Assembly (NCBI RefSeq): GCF_964275005.1
Contig: NC_092702.1
Coordinates: 9,595,330-9,659,329 of the forward strand
Direction of reading: 5' to 3'
From: Diadema setosum
Lineage: Eukaryota > Echinodermata > Echinoidea > Diadematoida > Diadematidae
Length of the DNA stretch: 64,000 nt
Each line of letters opens with the position of its first letter. The stretch's first letter is position 1. Position numbers and translations under genes: made by a program. The notes under the pieces were generated by a model. It was given only the letters and a program-made list of their open reading frames with translations. It was not told where the DNA came from and did not search any database. This document shows, in pieces, positions 13,016 to 24,803 of this stretch.

Positions 13016-16000
13016 AGGGGGTTCCAACAAAGCCGCAAACCCCTTAAACAGTATAATCCTACGTTGTTACGCTCAATGAAGTTATCACACACACACACAC
13101 ACACACACACACCCACACGAACCCACGCGAACCCACATTTGGTATCAACGTATACTTCTATACAGATATACATAATACTCTTACATACACACTCTTACAC
13201 AAACGAATTCTGCTTACGTCCAGGCTAGTATATAGTCATTATTGTTCGTCTTTTTAACTGTTTAGTGTGAAGAAGTGAATCAGGCATACAATACAGTCAT
13301 GTAGTCTAAGCAAACCGCTAATTTTCCACCTGTTCTATGTTATCTTCTCAAATTCAGGTTTCGAATTTATCTCGCAAGGCCCGATCACGACATAAATGTA
13401 CAAGTAAAAAAATACAAAACGCATTGTATTTTTCAACTTACCTGTAGAGCTGTATAGTGGCTAATATGTCTATTTTGAGGCGTACCGAGGCTCATATTTT
13501 TACTGATATAATTGGATTGTTGATTGGCCGAGCATTTTTCAAGTTACAAGAGTGTCCCATATTTCTTCCCCGTGTCCCATTTCTCCACGGTCTCCCCTAT
13601 ACTTTTTCAGGAGAAAGCACGTAAAGCTTTTACCTCGTCCTCTTACATTTCTTCGTCTAAATTTTTACCATTAACATTTTCATCTCTGGCATTTTTATTC
13701 TGACATTTTTACCTCTGACATGGTTACCTCTGACATTTTTACCTCTGGCATTTTTACCTCTGTCATTTATACTCTGACATTTTTACCTCTGGCATTTTTA
13801 CCTCTAACATTTTTACCTGGCACCTACTACTCTGCGATCGCAATGTCTTGCGCATATTCCAATAAGAACGCAGTAGTTCCATCTTTCATTCCCATCTTCT
13901 TAGCGGGATTCATTCAAACAAAGCTAAGCAGTGATTATTTGACAGACGGCAATGGGATGCTCGTGACATCATCAGGACATCCATCATTTGATTTCTTCCC
14001 CACGTAGACATTCGTCTATGTCAAGCCAAATAAGAAGCATTTCAGGAAAGTTGTATGTTTCTTTGTTTGTTTATTTATTTGTTTTTATTCAAAGTTGAGG
14101 CAAGGAAAGTTACGCAACATCATGCGTAAAGAATAATTACAGCGTAATGCATTTATACCCATCCCCAAAAGTATGATGGCGTTGAAAATACAATCATATT
14201 CATCAGGTCTTACTGCGGTCAACGACTGAAACTATTATGACCGGATAAAAAGCGCATCCTCTGAAATTAATCGACATCTTTAATGTACATAAACTGTCAT
14301 CGTATATTAATTTTTATCAGTACGATTTGGTACTAAAGGATATAAATGCTACTTTGAACTCTGGAATTTGATTTTCATCTTAGAATGATCTTACCAACCA
14401 CTGGTCCTGTGCCGATAACATCGAATCTCATACTGATGTGGTTATGCCAAGTTACTGGATGAATGCGGATGTAGCGAGCGGTGACAGACCTGAGAAATTT
14501 TGCTGTTACTGGCGTGTTCCGGTCCTTGTTTCCCGTGAAAACCTTAAAAAGTGGGTTAAGATAAAGAACAAAAGAAAAAGTCTTCCTCGGGCCTTTTTCA
14601 ACAATTATAGAATCACTGCGAGAAGAAAGCGGGATTACTTTAGATGCCTTTCAAAATCAGATATACCGGTAATGATAATTTGATGAGTTTTGTTTTGAAC
14701 GTGTTTGAGGTTACAATACAACATTGGTCATTGATTTTCAGCTTGAGCTTGAAGAATAGCCGGCTATTTCTGATCGAAAGAATTAGCCCGATCAGAAAAT
14801 AGCCCGCTAATTTTGCAATGAAGACCGAAATAGCCGGCTATTCCTATCGGAAAGTAAGCCAAAGGAATCTTGGACTTATTTGCAGAATAGCCAGCTAAGT
14901 TGCAGAATAGCGGGCTAATCTTAACGCGTCTTCATCAGCTCGAGTTTAAACATCGGCACTGCTTGCGTTGCGCACCACGCAGGAATGTAGGCAGTCGGGT
15001 GGGAGGGTGTTAGCATTGAGCTTATAAACCTGAGTGTGCCTGAAGCTCGAGCTGGTGAAGACGTGATTGTACATTAGCTGACTTAGGGCTATGATTCCCC
15101 ATTAGCGAGCTATTCTTCAAGCTCAAGCTGATGAAGACCCACATGACGTATTATGGGAAAAAAATCATCGCGTAATCAGATACCCCTATATCGCAACATG
15201 ATACAATAGCTCCGATATACATCTGATGAAAACTTCACTACTCCACATTTCACCTTCAATTTACAAGGTGTTCCCTCTCATTTTGATTCCAGTAATCAGG
15301 AAGACAAATTCATGGAGAGAAATTTTGTTTCCATTTCGGACAGGGCACTGTAATCGTAATCAGGGCAAATCCCTTGTGTTTCCTCTTCATGAAAATCACT
15401 TGTTTTCATTTCCTGATCGTTCGTCTCGCTATCAAGTCCAAGGCACTTTAACTACATCATCAAAATAGTAAAATTTGCCTGTGTATGTAAAGATATATAT
15501 TTTATAGGCACAATAAATATGCTGAAAATACAAAATAGTTGCCTTTACGTGTTGCGACGGCATGAGTAAAAAACCCTGTATAGCATAAAAGCCTAAAACT
15601 TGCCGGCTTAGAGATTCTCAGTGCTGATATTTATTCTCTATTTCGCGGAGTTATCATGATATTTGATAATGATAAAAAAAAAAAAACCCTACTGACCATG
15701 GGGTTACCGTCGCAGCCTAGGACGAAGGTGTGTTTGTCGTTCTTGCTATAGGAGACTTTGAACGTCGTCACCCACTGCGAGTAGTCCTCCCGTCCTTGGA
15801 TGATCACCCCGCTTACAATATAAAACCCCATTAGATCCACCTCGATGTATTGGTTCGCATCATTTTTTCGAGATGACCATCCCCCTGTTCTTCCGTGACC
15901 TATGGAGAGAAGACAGAGAGAGAAAGGGAGAGAAAACATGCTAAAACGAACGTTTCATTAGCTTTCCTTATGTTCATTTTGACGTTGTTTTATATAATGG

Positions 16001-19000
16001 GGATGTTTCAGTCAGAGAGGTAGACGTCAGCATTACTATTACTGACGGGGAGGGGGGTGGTGCACAAATTCTATCAGGGATCATATTCTGGTGTAGTTTT
16101 AAAAGGTTTACATGATATTCCCAACCTCGGTGTGTAAGTAGACACAAGGTATACAAAGATGATAATTTGCGGAGGTGTTGTAGTTTAGTGGATTGTGCTC
16201 TGCGTGTGCATTCCAAGAGAAGGTGGAGATTCGATTCCACTGATGGTTTGCGGCATTATTGGTGATGGCTGTGGAAGGACGTCATTATTCTATAAGGATA
16301 ATTGAGATGATTCGTTGTCAGAAGTGTTATATTCACTCAATTTTCTGACATGGTTCCTTTTACGCTTAAATCTCTTTCATTTAAAAAAAAAATGGATGAA
16401 CAAGTACAACCATAAATAAAGCATGAAAGTGGTTTTGCGCTCTTAGCTCTTTCTCTCTCACTCTCTCTCTCACTCTCTCTCTCACTCTCTCTCTCTCTCT
16501 TCCTTCTAAGTAACTTAAATTGTCAAGTCTGAATTAAAGTGCTTCTAGATGTTTGGATGATTTTAGGATAAGACGATATACAATTAACTTCTACTGTATA
16601 TATCGACAGAAAACATCTTCTGAAGAAATATGTCAAGATATTGCTTTATCAAGAGGTTAGATACAAGTTAGGTGGTCATATTTGATTAATGACGGAGATT
16701 TTCTCCGCATCATACATGTTTTGGTAGATTAAATCAATCTGAAAACGAGAGAAATCAGTGCGGAATGCAAGTGTCTTGTATTTTTCCCAAGCCCAAGGGC
16801 AGTGATGATTGTGAAATGAACATAGATAGGGCACATCTTATCATCATGTTCATTTTAGTTACACTTCTCCAACAATATTTTATATGCGCTATCATGATAA
16901 CTGTTGAAATAGATATATCTTTTTGTAAATGAACAATTCGCATTTGCTTCGTACCATCTTTTAATTTCAGTAATTCCTTTAGACAAGATGAAACCGAAGA
17001 ACTCTACAGAAAGTGATTATGAGTTTGTGTTGATGATAATAGAGAATGTCTGCTTTCTTAAAGGTGCATGGTCCCGGTGTTTTAGTCAAATGCGTACGCG
17101 GGCGCACGGCGCAAGTTTCCTATAGAGACCTACATGTACGCCATTGACTCCTCTGTAGCGCTTACGCTTTGGCCCACTTTCCCGAGTCCGAAGAAGTCCG
17201 ATTCACTGTAGTCAGTGGTCGGATCACAGTTCGGCTCATGATTCGGCTGAGGGAGATGACAGCTTTAGCAAACTTCTTTTGTGATGTCATAATAACAAGC
17301 ACTATTATGCACGCACCCTGGCATTACTACAGACTGCGCGATGCGCAGAGAAGACAACAAAGGCAATGTCAACACCTACGCACTTTACTCTTGATGACAG
17401 CTAAACTTCGGTAATCTTCGTATCAATGCTAACGGTGATCGGCAGTATCATCAACAACGCCCTCTACACTACCGGGCTAGTAAATGTTCCTACTTGTTGT
17501 ATATCGAGTGCATGTTGCACTACATTGTAAATACCCGAGAGTGAGCTGCATCTCCACTAACGCCACAAAATAATCCTGTGCATCATTTGTTCTATATAAT
17601 GGGTCGAAAACTAGCAGCATTTTTCACGTACCTCTGTGGGTCAATACCAGTCAGCTACATGTAGAACTCGTCGATGTTCGTCCCAAACATAAATTACGCA
17701 TGTCGCACTCGATAAGTACTGTACGTATAAGAGTATACGTACGCCACACATGTTATGCACACAAGAAAGGCCGGCCCGGCAGCCCAAACTAGAAGTTGTT
17801 TACAGGATTGACAGCGCGTATAGTAGCGCGCGACGCACTTGTAACAACTGATTGAGTGCGCACTGCTAGTGTAAACATTGTGACGTCAGGCCGTGCATGT
17901 TAGTGAGAAAGTAATGCAGGCACACGTGACTCATTTCATCGCTTCCAATTGGCTACATTCTTGAACCCATTTTATAATACGCGTTAATTACCTACGCCAA
18001 GGGAGGAGGTTGTTACCGTTGGTTTGTTCGTTCTATAAAGTTAGTTCGTTAGTTTGTCCGTGTGCAAAATAACTCAAAAAGTAGTCAACGGATTTGGATG
18101 AAACTTGCAGAAAAGGTTGAGAATGACACAAGTAACAAACGATTAACTTTTGGTAGTGATCCGAGAATTTTGGGGGAATTTATGAAGGATCTTTGATATT
18201 TTTCCAGGTGGGGTCAATGAACTTGAGAGTTCAAGCTGCGCGTACTTGAGGTTTGCATGCGCGCACTATGTAGTGCAGTAGTGCGTGCTCTAGTTTCTGC
18301 TGGGCGAGGCGCGCCGTGCAGCTGAGGGTTTTATGACGTAACAAAGGCTTCTATACATGTACAGTATTGGGAAATCGGGCGATTTTTTTTTCAGCATGTA
18401 TTGACCGATTCTATGACGCGCTACGTGTATTTTTGGCATGGGCGCAGCCATAGTGGGTGTATCAGCCGACCCCCCCCCCCCTCCGCACTCCCCCACCCCT
18501 CTTCCTACATTAGCACGCGCGCAGAATGAAAAACTGCTTTAGCCAATAGGCGTCTCGTACTGAGTGCGCGAATGCTTGCTTAGTGCGCGAACCTTTGTTA
18601 CAAGTGCGTGTAAACATGTTGCCCCGGGGTGGGGGAGAGCAGGGGGGGTCGGCTGATACACCCACTATGGCTGCGCCCTGTGCCGTAAAATGTCTGCTGC
18701 CCTCAACGAACCCGAATCGGTCAATAGACCACTGAACTAAAACATGTTTTAGTTCGGTGGTATAGACCGATACGGGTTCGTTGAGGGCAGCAGACAATTT
18801 GTGGGACTGGCTGGGCGCAGCCATTACTAGTAGCTCAAATTGCGGTGTCCCAGCCTACACCCCCCCCCCCCCTCCTCTCCCCCACCCCACGGGCAACATG
18901 TTTATCGAGCACTTGTAGCAGGAGTAGCGCACTTGTAACAAAGGTTTGCGCATTCCGTAGGGAGGGGGTGGGGGAGAGGGGGGGGGGGGGACACCGCAGT

Positions 19001-22000
19001 AATGGCGCTGCCCATGCCGATAATACACAAACCGCCTCACAGAATCGGTCTATACCTATCGGTGGAAATCACCGATCTCTATGGAAGAGCCCAATTACAG
19101 AGCTCTGAACTTCTCCAATGGTGGCGAGGAGAAAAATCTCTTTCCAAGATCATCGGTGGAAAGTAGCTGCTTGGCGGAGGTCTGCGCTCTCAGAGTGCTT
19201 TTCTAGTTTACAAATGGTGGTTTTCGTCCTTTTATCCTCGCAGAATTTAATTATAGTTACCCTTGTGGAAGTTGAGGCGAGCATTTGCCGGTCTATGGGC
19301 ATAGTTATACATGCTGGAGGCAGTGAAGGCGCTATCGGGGATGGCCCCGCTCTCTAGTCCCAAGTGATGTTCTCCGGCTTCCTGCACTGTTCATTTGAAG
19401 AAGAAGAAAAAAATATATATATATATCAAAATTGATTGAATGATAATGTAAACTATGGCTGATTATCATGTTAAAAGGTCGCTTATTTCATCCTTAGGAC
19501 ACATCAAACATCACACAAAATGATAATAACTACAGAGTTAAAGGTTAAATTGCTCTACCGAACGCCGATATGAAAACAAAGTATAAGATCCGAATTTAAG
19601 TCATTGCAAAATATGTGACCTTGGGTCGTGGAATACAATATGTAGAGAGATTTGTAAATAGTCTAATGCATTTTGGACAGATACCTGGATCTTGCTCTTC
19701 GTCCAGCTGTTTAAGATAGCAATCCGGACAGACTTTTAACTTCATAGGGAATCAAGTTCAACACGCACGATGCTCTTTGCAGACGTACACGTACAACAAT
19801 CTTATGCCACATATTAATTCTCGACAACTTAGTCTACACCTTGCAAAGTCCTAAATTGAATTCGTGGAACATGAATATACCAGCATCTTAAAGCCTAGAA
19901 CTTGAACTCCATCACTTTCAAAGAAAAAAAAAAGCGATAAGGCTCGTTGGAAGTTTAAAGGGAATAAAAACTGTTCCTTTCTTGGAAGCAATCACTAATC
20001 ATCGGTTAATAGAAATCACTCTCTCTAAAGCATTAATATAGCATCAAAGCAAATCATACCATCGCGATTCTCTTTTAGCTTTGTTTGTCTGTGGGGAGTA
20101 TAGGCTTTCTGCCACTATTTTACCGGCTATCAAAGTTGTCAAACTCGGACATAATGGTTGATGTTGCCATCAAAATGCAAAACGGTGAATTCAAGACTTA
20201 ACAAGCTGAACGCATACGATGGAAGCAATGAGATCCGAATCGGTATTAATTCTAACTATTCGCTCCCCCAAAACTACAGGAATATCGTATTATAACATTT
20301 TGTTTTAAGAACATCTGTTTATCATGCTCGCAGTTGCATCAAATAAGTCCCGATGGAACATTGCATGGGATGTGAGAAAAAGGAAAATATTCGAACTCAC
20401 TTAGCATAACTCTTCCGAGCAGCTCAAATCGCATGGAGATATGAGCGTGCCAAGACACGGGCATAATTCGGATGAATCTCGCAGTAACGGGAACGGAGAA
20501 AACGTTGGTGCTGTGCGTGTTACGATCACTGTTTCCGTGGAAAACCTACATTCAAAAAAAGGGGGAAAATAGCAAATACTGGATAGTTTTTACACATACG
20601 CAATGCATGTATTTGTGCTTGCATACAACACTAGGGGCCTCTCACCCCGTCATGAAATAAATGAATGCTCAGAATACCCAGACAACCTTTCGTGGCTGAG
20701 TATAACAAAACTTGCACACAAAGGACAGTCAGACTGATGGTCTTACATGGGTCTCTCATTAGCCTGTGCGATTCGAGTCTCCTGGACGCCTTCCGGTGAC
20801 TAGCCGGGTCTTCGCAACAGTCAAAGGAGAATCGAACATGTTTGATTCTTTTCGGAGACTTTGTCCAGACTCCGGCGAAGTCACGAAAACTATAAATGCA
20901 AGTACTAAAAGTAGAAAGAATTTTTGTTCTTGCGTGGAGACCTTTCGGACCTCGCCCTGGAGACGCCTTTTTGATGAGAGCTCAGCGCATGCCATTGATT
21001 TTGTCACTCTTTCATGTCGCACGAGTAGCCGCGACTGATCAGTCTTGGCGGTTGCGGCGACGCAACGTCTCCTCCGTTAAGGTAGACTCTTTATTTATAC
21101 CGTTTCTTTCTCAAGTAGATACATAGCTATAGGAATCATTGCTATGAATGCTACTACCTTCATCTTACCTCATCTCCGGTCCCAGAAGGGCTGATGATAG
21201 GAGTGAATGTCACCCCGTCTATGCTGTGAAAAACTTTGAATGACGTCACCCACTGATTGGCATCTTGTCTGCCCTGCGTGATGATACCAGTGACTTGGTG
21301 CAAGGTCAAGAGGTCGACCTGGATGTATTGATTACCGTCTCTCTTTTTTGTGCTCCATGCACCCGCCCGAGGTCCCACTACATGTTCGTGGGGTACAAAG
21401 ATTAAAGGTTCAATTACCCAAGAATCTTTCAAAGTGTAATGACATTCCATTTACTGTTCGAGTTGATTTCAATCAATGAAGTAACATTGTACAACCACGA
21501 TGGTACAGGTTTCAGTGATATCGGACGTGCATTAACAAACACGTTATATCTCATGTAAAAATACTGGTATTTACCGCAACTTGACCTGTGATGATATATT
21601 ATTAAGAGAGATTCAACAATATTTTCAGGTGATGTACTGATATTTGTTGTTCCGAAGATTTGTTAATCCGAAAATGAAATGTGGCTCGTTATTCCGAAGG
21701 TTTGTTAATCTGAAACGCCGGTCCATACTAACAAATCTTCCAAACCATATTTTGTTTTCCGATGAACGAGTCTTCGGAACAACGAATATTCGGAATAAGG
21801 AATCCTCGGAATGAATACCTGCATAACCAGAAGTCCATTTTATGAATTCCCTTTCTATACTCAGCGATGATTTCATGCCGTGAAAAAAAAAATCCAAGTA
21901 AGAGCATTAAGTGAATATTTGTGCGTGTGCCAGAATGATGTTTGTGATATAATGAGGTCATCTCCTCAGTCGAATTACGTTTATGGTCTTGGGCAGAATC

Positions 22001-22662
22001 ATTATTTTATGAAAGTAGGCCCTACCTGATTCCAACTAAATCCATCAATATTTTCTCCATCAGATTTTCTCTAATACTCTGATAATTTGCTCATTTGATT
22101 TCACTCTAGTCATTCGCATAAATACATGAAATAATTGCTCTATATGTACTCCGTGTTTAAGTTAAACCACTCCATGCAGGTGTTTCACCAAACAGAAATA
22201 GTGCATCGTTATCTCACATACAAATCCCATTAAACTGATGTAATCGCTTAATTAAACCTTCTCAGAATTCATTTTACAATAATATTCAAGAGGATAAATC
22301 ACTTTCATAGAATATGAACCTATTATATAGCAAGTGCCTAAATGCTTGCATTTACTTCCATGTGTCATACACAGAAATTGTACTCTTCAAACAATTGACT
22401 AGATATGATGCAGGGATGTTATCACGTAAAACAATGTGAAGCAACGAAAAGTGACGTTGCATTTTCTTCTTGTTTGACATTTCTCTCTTGATTTATGTCA
22501 AGTTGAAAGTAATGTTAAATTTCCCTTCATTTGCGAGAAACTCTTTCCCATGTCTGAATGAGAATGAAGTAGGAAATACAGCATAATCATAAAATTTAAG
22601 AAAATTTCCCTACTGCAATGACATTACTCTTTGGAAAAAAAAAAAAAAAACCTGCAGGGTTG

Positions 22663-22718
<56 letters not shown>

Positions 22719-24748
22719 CATACATATAAGTGTGAGTCGTGTGTCTTCAGCTAATGATGAACCCCTGGGTCGTCGCATCTTTTTGGAGTGTGTATGTAAA
22801 CGAGAGTAAAGAGGCGGTAGACGTTGCTTAATCCTCACAAGTGAGTTTACTCAAGCTTTCGGGCTTCCTGCCCTTTGTCAAGACTGGGGACAAGATACAA
22901 AACATGGATATCATATACACAAATAGAAAATAATAATGATGATCAAAACAATAGCGGAACTGATAACTACAGTGAAGGAGGCAGAGACGGCAGGGAATAA
23001 TTACACAGGTGGGGGTGGGGGATGAATATATGCATCAATCTTGCATAAAATAACATGCAGATTGATATGTGTGTGTGCAGATGTTAAGTCATGCGTACAC
23101 TGTATTTGTAAATGTTTATATTTTGTATGCTTGTTTGTGATTGTATATAATCTGCATGTTATTTTATGCAAGATTGATGCATATATTCACCCCCACCCCC
23201 ACCTGTGTAATTATTCCCTGCCGTCTCTGCCTCCTTCACTGTAGTTATCAGTTCCGCTATTGTTTTGATCATCATTATTATTTTCTATTTGTGTATATGA
23301 TATCCATGTTTTGTATCTTGTCCCCAGTCTTGACAAAGGGCAGGAAGCCCGAAAGCTTGAGTAAACTCACTTGTGAGGATTAAGCAACGTCTACCGCCTC
23401 TTTACTCTCGTATACATACATATAATATATATATACATGTATATATGTAGGTATGGGTATTTTTAAGATAATATGAAATAATTCGTGGAATAAAAGAACG
23501 CCAAAATAATTCCACCATAATTGTGGTAATAATGCGAACTCATAGAAAGTCTCAGCCAATAATATTATTCTCTACAGACACATTTATTGCACGTCTTAAC
23601 CATTATACTTGCTTGCCCGTTGAGGACGAGTCCAGAGTATACTCGGGCAAGTGTCTATGGGAAATGCGTGTTGTATAGCAAAATCAGCTTCATACCATGG
23701 TTCATAATTATATAATGACATATGAAATAACTATTTAAGAGAATGTGGAAAAGTGTCTCTAATTCATTTTCAAATTAAGATAATCATATGATGACCAATT
23801 TACCTCTTCGTTGATCAAGTCGCGCCCGATCGACGCAGTAGTATTTGTGCCAACAGGAGCTTGCTGTAAGTTGTTCCTTAGTGATGCGGCCATCCTTCAT
23901 ACCCAACATTTCAATTGGTTGACCGCTGCCTAGAAGAGACCGACAACAATATCAAAAAAAAAAAATGAAATGATATGTTCACAACTTGATACCTTTGATA
24001 CACGCGCGCACACCCACATACATTTTTTTTTTAATTTCAAAAAATATTCATTCACTTCCAATCAAATAATACAAAATACATAAATTCTCTTTGGTATTCC
24101 TGTACAGACATAAGTGAATAATTCTTATAAACATACCTGAAATAATTACACATTTTCATGTTTCAATATGACAAATAAAAGGAAAATAGTGCAGCAATGA
24201 CCGAAAAAATGACAGTATATTACGTCTAAATAAAATCCACCCCCAACTAACCACACTTCCCTTCCTAACCATATAATATACTACTTTACTATACACTACC
24301 CCCCCCCCAAAAAAAAAAGAGAAAGAGAGAGAGAGAGAGAGAAAAGATAATTAAAAAAAAATCAATAAAGGGAAACCCCACTCCGCCCAGAAATAATCAC
24401 CCATCCTTTCCTTCCCATTCTACCCATTACAATTTTATTATTTTGCCACTCAAATATCGCTGTTGTTATGATAAAAAAAGAGATATTATAAAACTACTTA
24501 AAATTATACCTGTCAGAAAGAGATAGTGTATCAGGTATCGCCGTTGTTATGATAAAAAAGGGGGGACACAAAAACACCTACGGGGGGGATGAAAATTGTT
24601 ATTTGTAATGTTCAAAATACTCCCATTTAAACAAAATAATGTGAACCCAATTCATTTCTTTTAATGAAGATTTCTTTTCTTCCTTACAATATGTACCTAA
24701 TATATTCTTCAGTTCTGCCAATGACACATACAACACACACACACACAC

Positions 24749-24803
<55 letters not shown>

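Noticed and set aside
20401-20545. Direct splice of exon 4 to exon 6, leaving domain 2 without its first third
   Set aside because: The phases would allow it, but a matching 126-nt A exon was then found at 19261-19386 with good splice sites.
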